Of a stretch of 50,456 nt of DNA, positions 26,257-35,305 are shown piece by piece. Position numbers and translations under genes: made by a program. Origin of the DNA: Oscillospiraceae bacterium (GTDB taxonomy: Bacteria; Bacillota; Clostridia; Oscillospirales; Oscillospiraceae); the NCBI GenBank assembly GCA_020025425.1, contig JAHHSD010000010.1:1-50456 (forward strand), given 5' to 3'. The notes under the pieces were generated by a model. The model did not search any database. It saw nothing but the letters and a program-made list of their open reading frames with translations, and was not told the origin of the DNA. Each line of letters starts with the position of its first letter. Position 1 is the first letter of the stretch.

Positions 26257-26960
26257 CGGCCAGCCTCCTTCTCGATTTTATACCCCAGACCCCACACCAC
26301 CTTCAGATATCGGGGCTCGGCGGGATTGATCTCGATTTTTTCCCGCAGGTGGCGGATGTGGACGGCCACCGTGTTCTCAGAGCCGTAGGCCGGGTCGTTC
26401 CAAACCTCCTCATAGATCTGGGCGGAGGAAAAGACCTGTCCCGGATGGGAGATGAGAAGTCTCAGAATATTGTATTCGATCGGGGTCAGGCTCACCGGTT
26501 CTCCGTCCACCGTCACCTGCTTGGCGTTGTCGTCCAGGCTGACCGGCCCCACGGTGAGCAGGCCCTCCTCCTTGCGGTCCGCACCGCCCAGGCTGGTGTA
26601 TCTGCGCAGCTGGCTCTTGACACGGGCCAGCACCTCCATGGGATTGAAGGGCTTTGTAATATAGTCGTCCGCCCCGATATTCAGCCCAAGGATCTTGTCT
26701 GTATCCTCACTCTTTGCTGTAAGGAGGATGATCGGCACGTTGCTCTCCTCCCGCAGCTTCGCGGTGGCACGAATGCCGTCCATCTCCGGCATCATAACGT
26801 CCATCAGGATCAGATGGACCTCGTTCTCATGGACAGCACGGATGGCCTGCTCCCCGTCGTAGGCAGCCAGCGTGCGATAGCCCTCACTGGTTAAATAAAT
26901 TTCCAGAGCGGAAACAATATCACGGTCATCATCACAAATCAGAATGGTATACAAGGTCAT
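26253..26960 (-). CDS. OmpR/PhoB-type response regulator
   Basis: The 235-residue regulator pairs with the kinase downstream. The receiver domain covers 1-120 with acidic pocket Asp10-12 and phospho-acceptor Asp54 in LMDVMMPEMDG; Thr82 and Lys104 positions (LLTAKS, ITKPF) are conserved. The winged-helix DNA-binding domain at about 135-232 ends in the typical VVWGLGYKIE. It resembles VanR-type regulators of Firmicutes. GGAAGGGGAG precedes the ATG. Targets are unknown; the cell-wall genes on both sides are candidates by position only. Confidence 0.95.
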   Translation of the reverse strand: MTLYTILICDDDRDIVSALEIYLTSEGYRTLAAYDGEQAIRAVHENEVHLILMDVMMPEMDGIRATAKLREESNVPIILLTAKSEDTDKILGLNIGADDYITKPFNPMEVLARVKSQLRRYTSLGGADRKEEGLLTVGPVSLDDNAKQVTVDGEPVSLTPIEYNILRLLISHPGQVFSSAQIYEEVWNDPAYGSENTVAVHIRHLREKIEINPAEPRYLKVVWGLGYKIEKEAGR

Positions 26961-27170
26961 CTCCCCTTCCTTTTTGTTAGCATATCATAGACTTTTAAAC
27001 TTTCAAGCGGAAAAATCTTAATTCTAATTTAAATTATACCTCATATTTTCTTTTCTGTCACAATGCTGTATCACCTGCTCCCACTTCCATTTTCTTGTTT
27101 CAGCTCCCTTTTTCCCGCAAAAAACTGTATCTTCCCACTAAAAATTATTTAAAAATTACGATTTTAATAT

Positions 27171-27199
27171 TTGACAAGTGGTATCAAATATGTTACAAT
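27171..27199 (+). promoter_or_regulatory. Promoter of the 96-aa protein gene
   Basis: TTGACA at 27171-27176 and TACAAT at 27194-27199, spacing 17 bp, in an AT-rich stretch. Confidence 0.78.
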
Positions 27200-27232
27200 T
27201 CGGTTACAAGTTCTAAATCAAGGAGGATGACA

Positions 27233-27523
27233 ATGGCTTCACAGAATATTCCTCTTTCCTATAAGGGCCATCCCCTGCGTCGGAAAGATAACCTGATCTA
27301 TTACGGCTCCATGGCCGATAAATACATTATTATGATGCAGATTCTCTCCACTGAAAAGGTAGACGATCTGGATGTCGCTACCAAGGTGGCTGTTCAGCTC
27401 CAGTTCACCGATCCCGATCTGAAGAGCCGGGACCGCGTGGTCAAGAAGGCTGAGAAGGAAAACCTTTACAGCGCAATTGATGTGGCGTCCGTGTGGCTGG
27501 AGCGTGCTCTGAGCAATCACTGA
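27233..27523 (+). CDS. Small conserved protein of unknown function, 96 aa
   Basis: I do not recognise the family. The protein is soluble, with a strand-rich N-terminal half (NLIYYGSMADKYIIMMQIL) and a helical C-terminal half rich in Lys and Asp. It has no signal peptide. ATG 27233 has AAGGAGG seven bases upstream; an in-frame ATG two codons earlier is too close to that site. A strong consensus promoter suggests high expression. The NlpC/P60 gene follows 45 bp later and could share the transcript. Confidence 0.75.
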   Translation: MASQNIPLSYKGHPLRRKDNLIYYGSMADKYIIMMQILSTEKVDDLDVATKVAVQLQFTDPDLKSRDRVVKKAEKENLYSAIDVASVWLERALSNH

Positions 27524-27568
27524 TCGTCTTTTACAAAAGATAAAATCTGTTTTTGGAGGAATCTTCCA

Positions 27569-28468
27569 ATGAATTTTTTTAAAACTGCCGCCGCGCGTCT
27601 GACTGCCGGTATCCTGGCTGCCTCTATGATGGCAATTCCCGCTTTTGCAGTTTCCGGTACGGTCAACGCTGATGGCGGCCTGCGTCTGCGCAACGGTGTA
27701 GGCACCGAGGCTGCGATCCTCTCCACCCTGCCCAACGGCGCCCAGGTGGAGGTCTCCGGCATCACCGAGGAGGGCTGGTTCCAGGTCAACTATCAGGGCA
27801 CCATGGGCTACGTCTCCGGCGAGTATCTGGTGATGGACGAGACTGAGGTCCAGGAGCTGAAGGTGGTCAATGATCCCGTGTACGGCCGTGTGACCGAGGG
27901 TCCTCTGAATGTCCGCACCACCCCCACTATGGGCGGTGAGCGGGTCAAGCAGCTGCCCGCCGGTACTGTGGTCCAGATTGTGGACACCCTGAACGGCTGG
28001 TACGAGATCGCTGACGGCTATGTCAGCTCCAGCTATGTCAAGATCATTGATGCGTCCGAGGCGGTTGCCACCGCCAGAACCGCCAATGTGGGCGCCGGCG
28101 CTCAGGTCGTGGACTTTGCCAAGAAGTACCTGGGTTCTCCCTATATGTACGGCGGCTCCTCCCCCCGCGGCTTTGACTGCTCCGGTTTTGTCAAGTATGT
28201 CTATTCCAACTTCGGAATCACCCTCAACCGCACCGCCTCCGCTCAGATGAGCAACGGCACCCCTGTCTCCAGAGGTGAGCTCCAGCCCGGCGATCTGGTC
28301 TTCTTCAAGAAGGCCGGCAGCAAGGCCAGCCGTGCCTCCCATGTGGGTCTGTACATCGGCGGCAACCAGTTCATCCACGCCTCTACCTCCCGTACCGGCG
28401 TCATCATCAGCGACATGAATTCCGCCTACTACACCACCGGCTTTGTGGGCGGCCGCCGTCTCCTGTAA
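27569..28468 (+). CDS. Secreted NlpC/P60 peptidoglycan endopeptidase with two SH3 domains
   Basis: This 299-residue enzyme should cut peptide stems of peptidoglycan outside the cell. It has a signal peptide ending AIPAFA at about 27, two bacterial SH3 domains at roughly 31-90 and 105-160, then the NlpC/P60 domain at about 175-299. The catalytic Cys204 lies in FDCSGFV and His258 in ASHVGLYIGG, with His270 as the likely third residue. The layout is that of gamma-D-glutamyl-diamino acid endopeptidases. GGAGG precedes the start, and a strong terminator ends the gene. Confidence 0.95.
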   Translation: MNFFKTAAARLTAGILAASMMAIPAFAVSGTVNADGGLRLRNGVGTEAAILSTLPNGAQVEVSGITEEGWFQVNYQGTMGYVSGEYLVMDETEVQELKVVNDPVYGRVTEGPLNVRTTPTMGGERVKQLPAGTVVQIVDTLNGWYEIADGYVSSSYVKIIDASEAVATARTANVGAGAQVVDFAKKYLGSPYMYGGSSPRGFDCSGFVKYVYSNFGITLNRTASAQMSNGTPVSRGELQPGDLVFFKKAGSKASRASHVGLYIGGNQFIHASTSRTGVIISDMNSAYYTTGFVGGRRLL

Positions 28469-28503
28469 TGCCTACATAATCAAATAATTCCTTCCAAAAA
28501 TAC

Positions 28504-28543
28504 AAACCCCGGAGTGAAACATGGTTTCACTCCGGGGTTTTTG
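28504..28543. terminator. Terminator after the NlpC/P60 gene
   Basis: Seventeen-bp perfect stem (28504-28520 with 28524-28540) with an ATG loop, continuing the T-run. Confidence 0.88.
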
Positions 28544-28580
28544 CCCGCTTTTCCGGCCGGACAATGCAGGTCAGGCTGCG

Positions 28581-29369
28581 TTACCACACATACTCCATCC
28601 AATCAGCCGCTACCTTGTCGAGCAGCTCCCGGGCGCGCCGGTCCCAGCCTTCCACCCTGCTGTCCCACAGTGACAGCAGGGTGTCCAGCACCTCCAATAT
28701 CCTGAGTCGGCAGAGATAGATTTCGCCTGTCTTATCTTCGCTGAATTCCACACTCTCCCGGTATCTCATCTGCGCAAATCTCAGATAGGGGATCGCCTCC
28801 TCACAGCTCCCCAAACGCCACAGATCGACCCCATATACCGCCACCTCAGGCGCACCTGCAAAAAAATTCCCATATCTCATGATCGCCGGAACCAGGTTAT
28901 AGGCCAGAAAGAAGTCTCTGTCATCCCTGCTCCTGTCCGTGAGCTGCGCCCGGAACCCCTCGTCTGTCATGGCATCCATCTGAGGCAGGACATAATGCTC
29001 AAAGGTATAGGCCACGTCCCGCCACACTGCTTCAAAATGGTCCATGTAATAAAAACCCACGCAATCCTCGGTCAGCTCACATTCCCAGAATAAATAGGTC
29101 GTGACCTCCTCCTTTGCGGTCCGCCAAAGCCGCCCCCTGTCACAGGTGAGGCCCTCAAAGGGGGCGCAGTGCAGGGAGATCAAATACTGAGGCTGCAGAT
29201 GGTACCCGGATGTGTCCAATATCACGTCATCAATAAATTCCTCCCGCACCCGCACAAATCGGAGCGAACTGTGGGGATAGGGTTGAAATCCGAAGGGCTT
29301 CAAAAACTCCTTCATCCTCTTTTTCACCAGCTGTACACCCTTGCGTTTCAGAATGGTCTCCTCCGCCAT
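28581..29369 (-). CDS. DUF4304-like hypothetical protein
   Basis: The 262-residue soluble protein starts with a helix and KRMKEFLKPFGFQPYPHSSLRF, then VRVREEFIDDVILDTSGY, a pattern seen in DUF4304 proteins (a short helix, GF-x-x, and strands probing 'functional' hydrophobic lines). The rest is helical, with GVDLWRLGSCEEAIPYLR looking like a TPR-type helix pair. No catalytic residue stands out. The ATG at 29369 is preceded by GTG and by GGAGG ten bases upstream. The gene stands alone. The family call is tentative. Confidence 0.7.
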   Translation of the reverse strand: MAEETILKRKGVQLVKKRMKEFLKPFGFQPYPHSSLRFVRVREEFIDDVILDTSGYHLQPQYLISLHCAPFEGLTCDRGRLWRTAKEEVTTYLFWECELTEDCVGFYYMDHFEAVWRDVAYTFEHYVLPQMDAMTDEGFRAQLTDRSRDDRDFFLAYNLVPAIMRYGNFFAGAPEVAVYGVDLWRLGSCEEAIPYLRFAQMRYRESVEFSEDKTGEIYLCRLRILEVLDTLLSLWDSRVEGWDRRARELLDKVAADWMEYVW

Positions 29370-29476
29370 CACAAGCGCCTCCTTTTTGTATGGGCTCTGC
29401 TACTGCAAAACATATCATCTTTTTGGGAGGAAATCAAGCTCCGCCCACAGCGTGGGGCCAGCTTCCATAGAAACGT

Positions 29477-29523
29477 AAAAAAGGCCGTGAGACTGCTGCC
29501 TGGTCAGTCTCACGGCCTTTTAT
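29477..29523. terminator. Terminator after the SCWP operon
   Basis: Stem AAGGCCGTGAGACTG/CAGTCTCACGGCCTT with A6 on the left, giving a T-run for the leftward operon that ends at 29529; T4 on the right. Confidence 0.88.
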
Positions 29524-29528
29524 CATCC

Positions 29529-31739
29529 TTATTTCTTGCTGCGCTCCAGAAGCTCCAGCAGCATCTGCTCGTTCTTCTGAGCGGCCAGCATCAGGGACTC
29601 CGATTTCTCCCGGAGCCGGCAGCGGCACCCATCATAGTCCGCCATCAGGCGGTCCGCCTGGGCCACCGCCTTGTCCAGATCGAAGCTGTCCACACAGCCG
29701 GCGGCGGGCATCTCCAGCTCCCGCAGGTAGCTGTCCACCTTGGGGTCGTAGACCAGGCCCAGCACCGGGACCGCCACACGGGCGGAGAAGATCAGCGTGT
29801 GCAGGCGCATGGCCAGGCACAGCTTGGCCTGTCCCAGCACGCCCATCAGCTCACTGGGGGTGCAGGACTCCTCCAGCAGCCAGGAGGGCTCCTCCATGCA
29901 CTCCCGCACCGTCTGGGTAGCCGCCCGGTCACGGCTGGGCTGCATGAGCAGGAAGAGGACCTTTAGCCCGTAGGTTCGGGAGAGGTGGTCGCACAGACCG
30001 GCCACCCCCCGGAAAAATTCCTGGGAATCGGGCCAGTCCCGCACGGAGACCGCCACGAATTTGTCGCCCAGGCTCAGTCCGGCCCCCTGGAGCAGCTGGG
30101 CGCTCCGCTCCTCCGGGGCGCAGTCCAGGTGGAACACCGGGTCGGCGGTGACATAGAGGTCCTCCCGGGTCACCCCCATATCCCGCAGCTCCTCGGCGGA
30201 GCTGTGGTCCCGCAGCGTGACCAGAGAGGCCCGCTCCACAGTGCGTCTGACCCTGCGCCGGTTGGCTTTTTTCTGGACCGGGCCGATGCCGTTGGCATAC
30301 AGCATGACAGGCTTTCCCATGAGCTGTGCCAGACGGATCACCGCCAGATAGTAGAGGATGGACCTTGTCGAGGTCCGGTCCTGGAGCAGGCTTCCGCCGC
30401 CGGAGATCAGGGCGTCGCACTGGCGCAGGGCCTTAATCACCGACCGCATCCGGAACCGGGGCAGGGCGTCCATGCCGTAGCAGCGCTCAGTCAGCTCCGG
30501 GTCATTGGACAGGGCGGTGATGGCCACCTGGTCGCTAGCCTTCTGGATGGCCTGCTGAATGGATTGCAGGATGGCATCGTCACCCGCATTGGAGAAGCCG
30601 TAGTAGCCGCTCATCACCACCCGGTACTTCCGGTGGCGCACCTGCTCATACACGGCCAGACAGTCCCTGGTCATCCGCTGTACGGAGTAGTGCTCCCGGA
30701 CCACTGTGCGGCCGTAGGCCCCCAGCCGGGCCTTCTCCTCGGCGGGCAGCGTCAGCGCCGTGACCAGCGCCTCCAGCAGCTGTCCGTCCTCGGCCACCGG
30801 GTCGGTGCGGCAGCAGAAGTTGGTGTCCACCGCCTTCTCCAGCAGCTCCGGAGTGAACAGTCCGGTGTGGCCCTGGGCCCCGGAGAGCACCGCCGGCTTT
30901 TCCGCCGACATGGCCTCCAGCGCCGCCCGGGAGACGCCCACAAAGGCGTCACAGGCGGCCACCAGCTCGTTGACATCGGTGCGGGGGCCGGTGAGGACCA
31001 GGCAGTCCCGCCCGATTCGGCGGTTGACCTCCCGGGCCTGCTCCCGCAGCTCCTCATAGACCTCACCGCCGCCCACAATGACGATCCGCAGCTCCGGGAC
31101 CGCCTGGGTCAGCTGCGGGGCCAGCCGGATGATCTGACGGGCGGTGGGGGCCGTAAAGGCGTCCAGGCGGCACACATGGCACAGCACAGGAGCGGTCCCC
31201 AGGCCCAGCTCGGCCCGGACCCGCTCCCCCGAGATTTTGGGAGAAAACTTCTCCGTGTCGATCCCGTTGATGGTCACTGAGATATGCTGGGCGGGGATCC
31301 CATACTCCCGGATGAGGTAATCCCGGATATCCTCCGAGACTGCCAGGGTGCGCTCTCCCCAGTCAGACAGCAGGCGCAGGGCCCGGCTGACCTGGTAAAC
31401 GCCGTGGCAGGAGGTGACAAAGGCAAAATCCAGCTTCTTTTTCAGCTGTCCGCACAGAAAGGCCGGGATGCGGGCGTGGGCGTGGACCACATCGGGCCGC
31501 TCCGACTCGATGACCTGCCGCAGGATGGCCTTGGCGCGGTGCATCTCCCCCACGCTCCGCCGATGCAGCGGGGCCTGATAGTGCCGGATGCCCACCGCCG
31601 TAATCTCATCCACATAGACACCGCCGTTGGATACCACCACCACATCGTGTCCCTGGGCCTTCAGCTCCTTGGACAATTCTACAATGTGGGTCTCGGCACC
31701 GCCGATGTCCAGACCCATGGTTGCCATAAGGATCTTCAC
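29529..31739 (-). CDS. csaB: Glycosyltransferase-CsaB fusion (polysaccharide pyruvyl transferase)
   Basis: The 736-residue protein joins two enzymes. Residues 1-370 form a GT4-type glycosyltransferase: MKILMATMGLDIGGAETHIVELS at the start, DVVHAHARIPAF, and a second Rossmann half with VSRAALEAMSAEKP. Residues from about 374 are a CsaB-type polysaccharide pyruvyl transferase, opening VVMSGYYGFSNAGDDAIL, with the ISGGGSLLQD motif at 446-455 and MRLHTLIFSA later. CsaB adds ketal pyruvate to cell-wall polymer, the ligand of SLH domains. Most CsaB proteins are the second half alone. It is the last gene of the operon, 12 bp after a DUF4330-like gene. Confidence 0.92.
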   Translation of the reverse strand: MKILMATMGLDIGGAETHIVELSKELKAQGHDVVVVSNGGVYVDEITAVGIRHYQAPLHRRSVGEMHRAKAILRQVIESERPDVVHAHARIPAFLCGQLKKKLDFAFVTSCHGVYQVSRALRLLSDWGERTLAVSEDIRDYLIREYGIPAQHISVTINGIDTEKFSPKISGERVRAELGLGTAPVLCHVCRLDAFTAPTARQIIRLAPQLTQAVPELRIVIVGGGEVYEELREQAREVNRRIGRDCLVLTGPRTDVNELVAACDAFVGVSRAALEAMSAEKPAVLSGAQGHTGLFTPELLEKAVDTNFCCRTDPVAEDGQLLEALVTALTLPAEEKARLGAYGRTVVREHYSVQRMTRDCLAVYEQVRHRKYRVVMSGYYGFSNAGDDAILQSIQQAIQKASDQVAITALSNDPELTERCYGMDALPRFRMRSVIKALRQCDALISGGGSLLQDRTSTRSILYYLAVIRLAQLMGKPVMLYANGIGPVQKKANRRRVRRTVERASLVTLRDHSSAEELRDMGVTREDLYVTADPVFHLDCAPEERSAQLLQGAGLSLGDKFVAVSVRDWPDSQEFFRGVAGLCDHLSRTYGLKVLFLLMQPSRDRAATQTVRECMEEPSWLLEESCTPSELMGVLGQAKLCLAMRLHTLIFSARVAVPVLGLVYDPKVDSYLRELEMPAAGCVDSFDLDKAVAQADRLMADYDGCRCRLREKSESLMLAAQKNEQMLLELLERSKK

Positions 31740-31751
31740 ACTGATCTCTCC

Positions 31752-32249
31752 TTAACCGATGTCGGTCACCTTTGCGACAAACATCGCGTAATTGCTGTAA
31801 AAAGTCCGGCTGGCGTTGACGCCCATGTCGTAGATCCGATTGATGGCGTAGCGCCCATCCGTGACCAGACCTCTTCCCTCCACGGTGATGATCAGATTCC
31901 GGCTATCCGCGTTGGGCAGGAGGGCAAAGGTGCCGTTGCTCAGCTTCTCCACCTTGCTGCCGGGCTGCTCCTCCACCTTGGTGATGACCCCGATGGGGCC
32001 GCCGCTGGGCCGCTCCTTGTCGTACACCTTGTCGCCTGTCTGAATGGCGTCCACCACGTAGAGGGGCAGATTTTCCGCCTTCATGGTGATGGTGATGGTG
32101 GTCTCTCCCCCCTTGTTGGCGGTGGCCTCCAGCTCGTTGTGCTTGACATGGAGGGCAAAGGCCAGCACGATCACAACCAGCACGGCCAGTACGTCCACCA
32201 CGCTGATCTTGCCGAACAGTCTCCCGTTTTGATCAATGATTTTCTTCAT
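31752..32249 (-). CDS. DUF4330-like membrane-anchored protein
   Basis: The protein of about 165 residues has a short cytoplasmic lead (KKIIDQNGRLFGKISVVD), one transmembrane helix (about 20-38), and an extracytoplasmic beta-rich domain with GDKVYDKERPSGGPIGVI. The NGRLFGKISVVDVLAV start is a DUF4330 signature. I chose ATG 32249 since AGAGGTG sits seven bases upstream; a GTG six bases earlier overlaps the preceding stop. It is paired with a divergent paralogue directly upstream and followed by the CsaB fusion. The role is unknown; position suggests assembly or export of the cell-wall polymer. Confidence 0.82.
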   Translation of the reverse strand: MKKIIDQNGRLFGKISVVDVLAVLVVIVLAFALHVKHNELEATANKGGETTITITMKAENLPLYVVDAIQTGDKVYDKERPSGGPIGVITKVEEQPGSKVEKLSNGTFALLPNADSRNLIITVEGRGLVTDGRYAINRIYDMGVNASRTFYSNYAMFVAKVTDIG

Positions 32250-32251
32250 GG

Positions 32252-32749
32252 TCACTCACCTCTCTCCATGGCGTACACTTCACCGGCGCCCAGATAGCCG
32301 GGACCCCGGACAAAGATCTTCTCGCCCACGCGCAGCTCGTATCCGCTGCCCACCGTCACCCGCTCGTCTCCGATGGAGGCGGTGGTCTCCACCTCGATCA
32401 GTACGTCCTCGCTGCCGGGGATCTCAGCCGTCACATAGGTCTGGCTCTCCTCGTCCACAATGGACTGGGTGGCGGGCATGAACCGGACGGACTTGACCTG
32501 GCCCAGCTCGAAGTTCTTCACGGCGTCCACCAGGTGATCGCCGGGCTTGACGTGCTCATGCAGGCCATCCATGGCATTTCTCAGGCAGATGGTGTACTGA
32601 AAGCTGGAGGCGGCAGGGGCGTCGCTTCCGCTGCTTGCGGGCTTGATGCGGTTCCAGACCAGCAGGGCGGCCGCACAAATGGCCAGAATCAGGACGATCC
32701 CGTCAAACAGATTGAGGTGCAGACGGAATTTAGGTGTTTTTTGTTCCAT
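32252..32749 (-). CDS. DUF4330-like paralogue, membrane-anchored
   Basis: The 165-residue protein mirrors its downstream neighbour: KFRLHLNLFDGIVLILAICA gives the same cytoplasmic lead and single helix, then an outside domain with KPGDHLVDAVKNFELGQV and VGSGYELRVGEKIFVRGPGY. The two are probably a duplication that has diverged strongly. Its start lies 19 bp inside the end of the glycosyltransferase gene, and its stop overlaps the next gene's start region, so translation is tightly coupled. No function is established to my knowledge. Confidence 0.8.
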   Translation of the reverse strand: MEQKTPKFRLHLNLFDGIVLILAICAAALLVWNRIKPASSGSDAPAASSFQYTICLRNAMDGLHEHVKPGDHLVDAVKNFELGQVKSVRFMPATQSIVDEESQTYVTAEIPGSEDVLIEVETTASIGDERVTVGSGYELRVGEKIFVRGPGYLGAGEVYAMERGE

Positions 32750-33866
32750 GAGGAGCTCCTTTCAATACACTTGTGTAAACAGATTCTATGTTTCCGGCAT
32801 AGATCTCGCCGGTAAAGCGCTGGGCGTAGATTTCCTCCGCCCCGGCGCTCAGTTTCTCCATCAGGGCCGGGTCGTCCATCAGCTCGGCCACACGGCGGGC
32901 CAGGACGCCGCTGTCCCGGTTGGGGAAGATCAGGCCGTTTTTCCCGTCCCGGATCAGGGCCGGGTTTCCGCCGATATCGCTGACCACAGCGGGCAGGCCC
33001 AGACTCATGCCCTCCAGCAGGGACAGACTGCTGGTCTCGCTCTCGGTGGAGGCGTTGATCTGGACGTCCATGGCCCACAGGGCCCGCTTCACGTCCCGGA
33101 CAAAGCCGGCAAAGACCACCGTCTCCGGGGGCAGCTCCCCGGCCTGCTCCCGCAGGCGCTCCAGATAGCTGCCCTCGCCGGCCACCAGCAGGCGGACGGA
33201 CTTTCCCTGGGCATGGAGCTCCTTGACCGCGTCCAGCAGGACGGCATGTCCCTTATACTCCTCCACCCGGGCCAGGATACCCAGGACGAAGTCCCGGGGA
33301 CCAAAGCCGTAGCTTGCCCGGACCTCCGCCCGCTCCTCGGGCGTGGGCTTGAGCAGGGAGGCGGTGCCGTTGAGCATCTCATAGATCCGATCCCCGGGGA
33401 TCCCGGAGCGCTCCAGGATCTCCCGGCCGGAGGGTCCCACCGCGATCACCCCGTCCGCCAGCAGCCCGTCCATGGTCCGGACCAGCAGCCGCCCGGGGGC
33501 CGTGGCCTTGATGCCGGTGGGCGGGAAGGCGCAGTGCTTGGTATAGATCACCTTGCGCCCCTCCAGCTTGCCGGCAACCCGCCCGGTCAGTGAGCCGTGG
33601 GTGTGGATCAGCTGGGGGTCCGCCTTCCGGATGATCTTCCGCAGGGGGGCGATTGCCGCGCGGTCCATGGACTTGTCCGCCATGGCATCCAGCTCATAGA
33701 GCTCCACCCCGCCCAGCTCCCGGATGCGCTCCACAAGGGCGCTTCCCCGGGGCAGGGCCACCGAGACCTGAAAGTGCTCCCGATCCCGGAATTTCAGATA
33801 GTTGAGCAGGCTGATGCCGCCGCCGCCGATGTTGGTATCGCTGATAATCTCCAGTACCCGGATCAT
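32730..33866 (-). CDS. GT4-family glycosyltransferase
   Basis: The 378-residue enzyme has the two Rossmann domains of GT-B fold transferases. The N-terminal acceptor part shows ISDTNIGGGGISLLNYLKF and LIHTHGSLTGRVAGKL. The C-terminal donor part shows FVLGILARVEEYKGHAVL and the E-x7-E-like STESETSSLSLLEGMSLGLP, typical for GT4. It probably adds a sugar from a nucleotide-sugar donor to a lipid-linked cell-wall polymer at the inner membrane face. It overlaps both neighbours (4 bp upstream, 20 bp downstream). Confidence 0.93.
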   Translation of the reverse strand: MIRVLEIISDTNIGGGGISLLNYLKFRDREHFQVSVALPRGSALVERIRELGGVELYELDAMADKSMDRAAIAPLRKIIRKADPQLIHTHGSLTGRVAGKLEGRKVIYTKHCAFPPTGIKATAPGRLLVRTMDGLLADGVIAVGPSGREILERSGIPGDRIYEMLNGTASLLKPTPEERAEVRASYGFGPRDFVLGILARVEEYKGHAVLLDAVKELHAQGKSVRLLVAGEGSYLERLREQAGELPPETVVFAGFVRDVKRALWAMDVQINASTESETSSLSLLEGMSLGLPAVVSDIGGNPALIRDGKNGLIFPNRDSGVLARRVAELMDDPALMEKLSAGAEEIYAQRFTGEIYAGNIESVYTSVLKGAPHGTKNT

Positions 33867-35302
33867 GCCTGCTCGGCCTCCTCCCCGACTACCCGGGCCC
33901 AGGCCGAGCCCAGACCCAGCACGGCCCAGAACACCAGGGTCACGCGGTAGTTGTAGAATGTGTGGTCAGTCATGCTCTGGGCCAAAAAGCCAAGTACACC
34001 GGACAGCACCGCAATGGGGAAAATCCGGGACCGCCAGTTTTTATTTTTGGAGATCGAGGCGCAGATCTGGCGGCCAAAGGCAAAAATAATCACCAGGAAC
34101 AGGATGAGGGTGCAGATACCGCCGTCGCTGACCAGCTGCAAAAACAGGTTGTGGGAGTGCTGGGCGTTGGCCGCCTGGTAGCCGTAGGCCGGATAAATCT
34201 GATTAAAGGCCTCCGTTCCGGGGCCCACGCCGCACAGCCAGTAGTCCTTCAGCATGGCGATGGTGCCCATCCAGATGGCCACCCGGTAGGAGGTGGAGCT
34301 GTCCTTCATGTCTCCGATGCTGCTGAACCGGCTCTTTATGGTGTCAGGCAGCAGGAACCACAGCACCACCAGGGCCACCGGGGCCAGCAGGATCAGCCTG
34401 GGGCTGAGCATGACCACAAAAATGGCCCCCGCGATCAGGGCGCCCAGCCAGCCGCCCCGGGAGAAGGTCAACAGCAGGCACAGGGTGATCAGGCCGCAGC
34501 AGAGGAACCACAGGATCCGTCTGCCCCAATCCTTGGCAGTGAGCAGCAGCGCTCCGCCCAGGGGCAGGATCAGCACCAGGTACTCCGCCAGCACGTTGGG
34601 ATTTTGCAGGGTGCTGTACACCCGGGTGGTGATCTCGGAGAACATATCCGAGTCCACCCAGGAGTCCGCCCCGCTGACGCCGAATACATACTGTGCAACG
34701 CCGATCAGGGACACCACAGCGGCCAGCAGCACCAGGGCTCCGGTGAAGAACTCCAGCTGCTTCCGGGTGGTCAGGCTGTTCTCAGTCACCAGGGCCGCCC
34801 CCACAAAGAGCAGGAAAAGCAGGCCGGGCTTCAGGCTGGCGGAGGGGGTCACCGACATGGCGATGGCCACCAGATAGGCCCCGAAAAACAGCAGGATATA
34901 TTTGTTCATGGGCGCGTAGTACAGCTGCCGCTCCCGGCGGCTCACCAGGGTCAGCAGCAGGGAGGCCCCGACCACCAGGGTCAGGCCGGCCGCCGCCATG
35001 GTGGGCGCCAGAGCGGCCAGGGCCACCGTCAGCGTACACCAGAGCCAGGGCTGCAAAAAGACGCTGCCCGAGAAGAGCTTCTCCAGATGCAGCTTCTCAT
35101 AGATCCAGCACAGCCCGCTGCGCAGGGCCGACCACAGCTTGAAGAAGATGCTGCTCCTGGAGGCGTCCGCCATCCACTCGGCCGGATGGAGAAACCACTG
35201 GATCACGGCGCTTCTCTGCCACTGTCCGCCGCACCACAGGCACAGGGCGTTCAGGGCCCGCCACAGCAGGCTCCCCTCTAACACTCGTTTCATTTGTTCC
35301 AT
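33863..35302 (-). CDS. O-antigen ligase/Wzy-like membrane protein
   Basis: The 479-residue integral membrane protein has about ten to twelve hydrophobic helices and a large outside loop around residues 310-390. That loop has a conserved run: STSYRVAIWMGTIAMLKDYW, then GVGPGTEAFNQIYP and NAQHSHNLFLQLVSDGG. The H-S-H-N motif and the preceding GVG are hallmarks of the Wzy_C/O-antigen ligase family, which polymerises or ligates undecaprenyl-linked glycans. In this operon it likely joins polymer units or attaches the polymer to the wall. Its ATG follows murJ by 4 bp and overlaps the glycosyltransferase by 4 bp. Confidence 0.9.
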   Translation of the reverse strand: MEQMKRVLEGSLLWRALNALCLWCGGQWQRSAVIQWFLHPAEWMADASRSSIFFKLWSALRSGLCWIYEKLHLEKLFSGSVFLQPWLWCTLTVALAALAPTMAAAGLTLVVGASLLLTLVSRRERQLYYAPMNKYILLFFGAYLVAIAMSVTPSASLKPGLLFLLFVGAALVTENSLTTRKQLEFFTGALVLLAAVVSLIGVAQYVFGVSGADSWVDSDMFSEITTRVYSTLQNPNVLAEYLVLILPLGGALLLTAKDWGRRILWFLCCGLITLCLLLTFSRGGWLGALIAGAIFVVMLSPRLILLAPVALVVLWFLLPDTIKSRFSSIGDMKDSSTSYRVAIWMGTIAMLKDYWLCGVGPGTEAFNQIYPAYGYQAANAQHSHNLFLQLVSDGGICTLILFLVIIFAFGRQICASISKNKNWRSRIFPIAVLSGVLGFLAQSMTDHTFYNYRVTLVFWAVLGLGSAWARVVGEEAEQA

Positions 35303-35305
35303 ATC

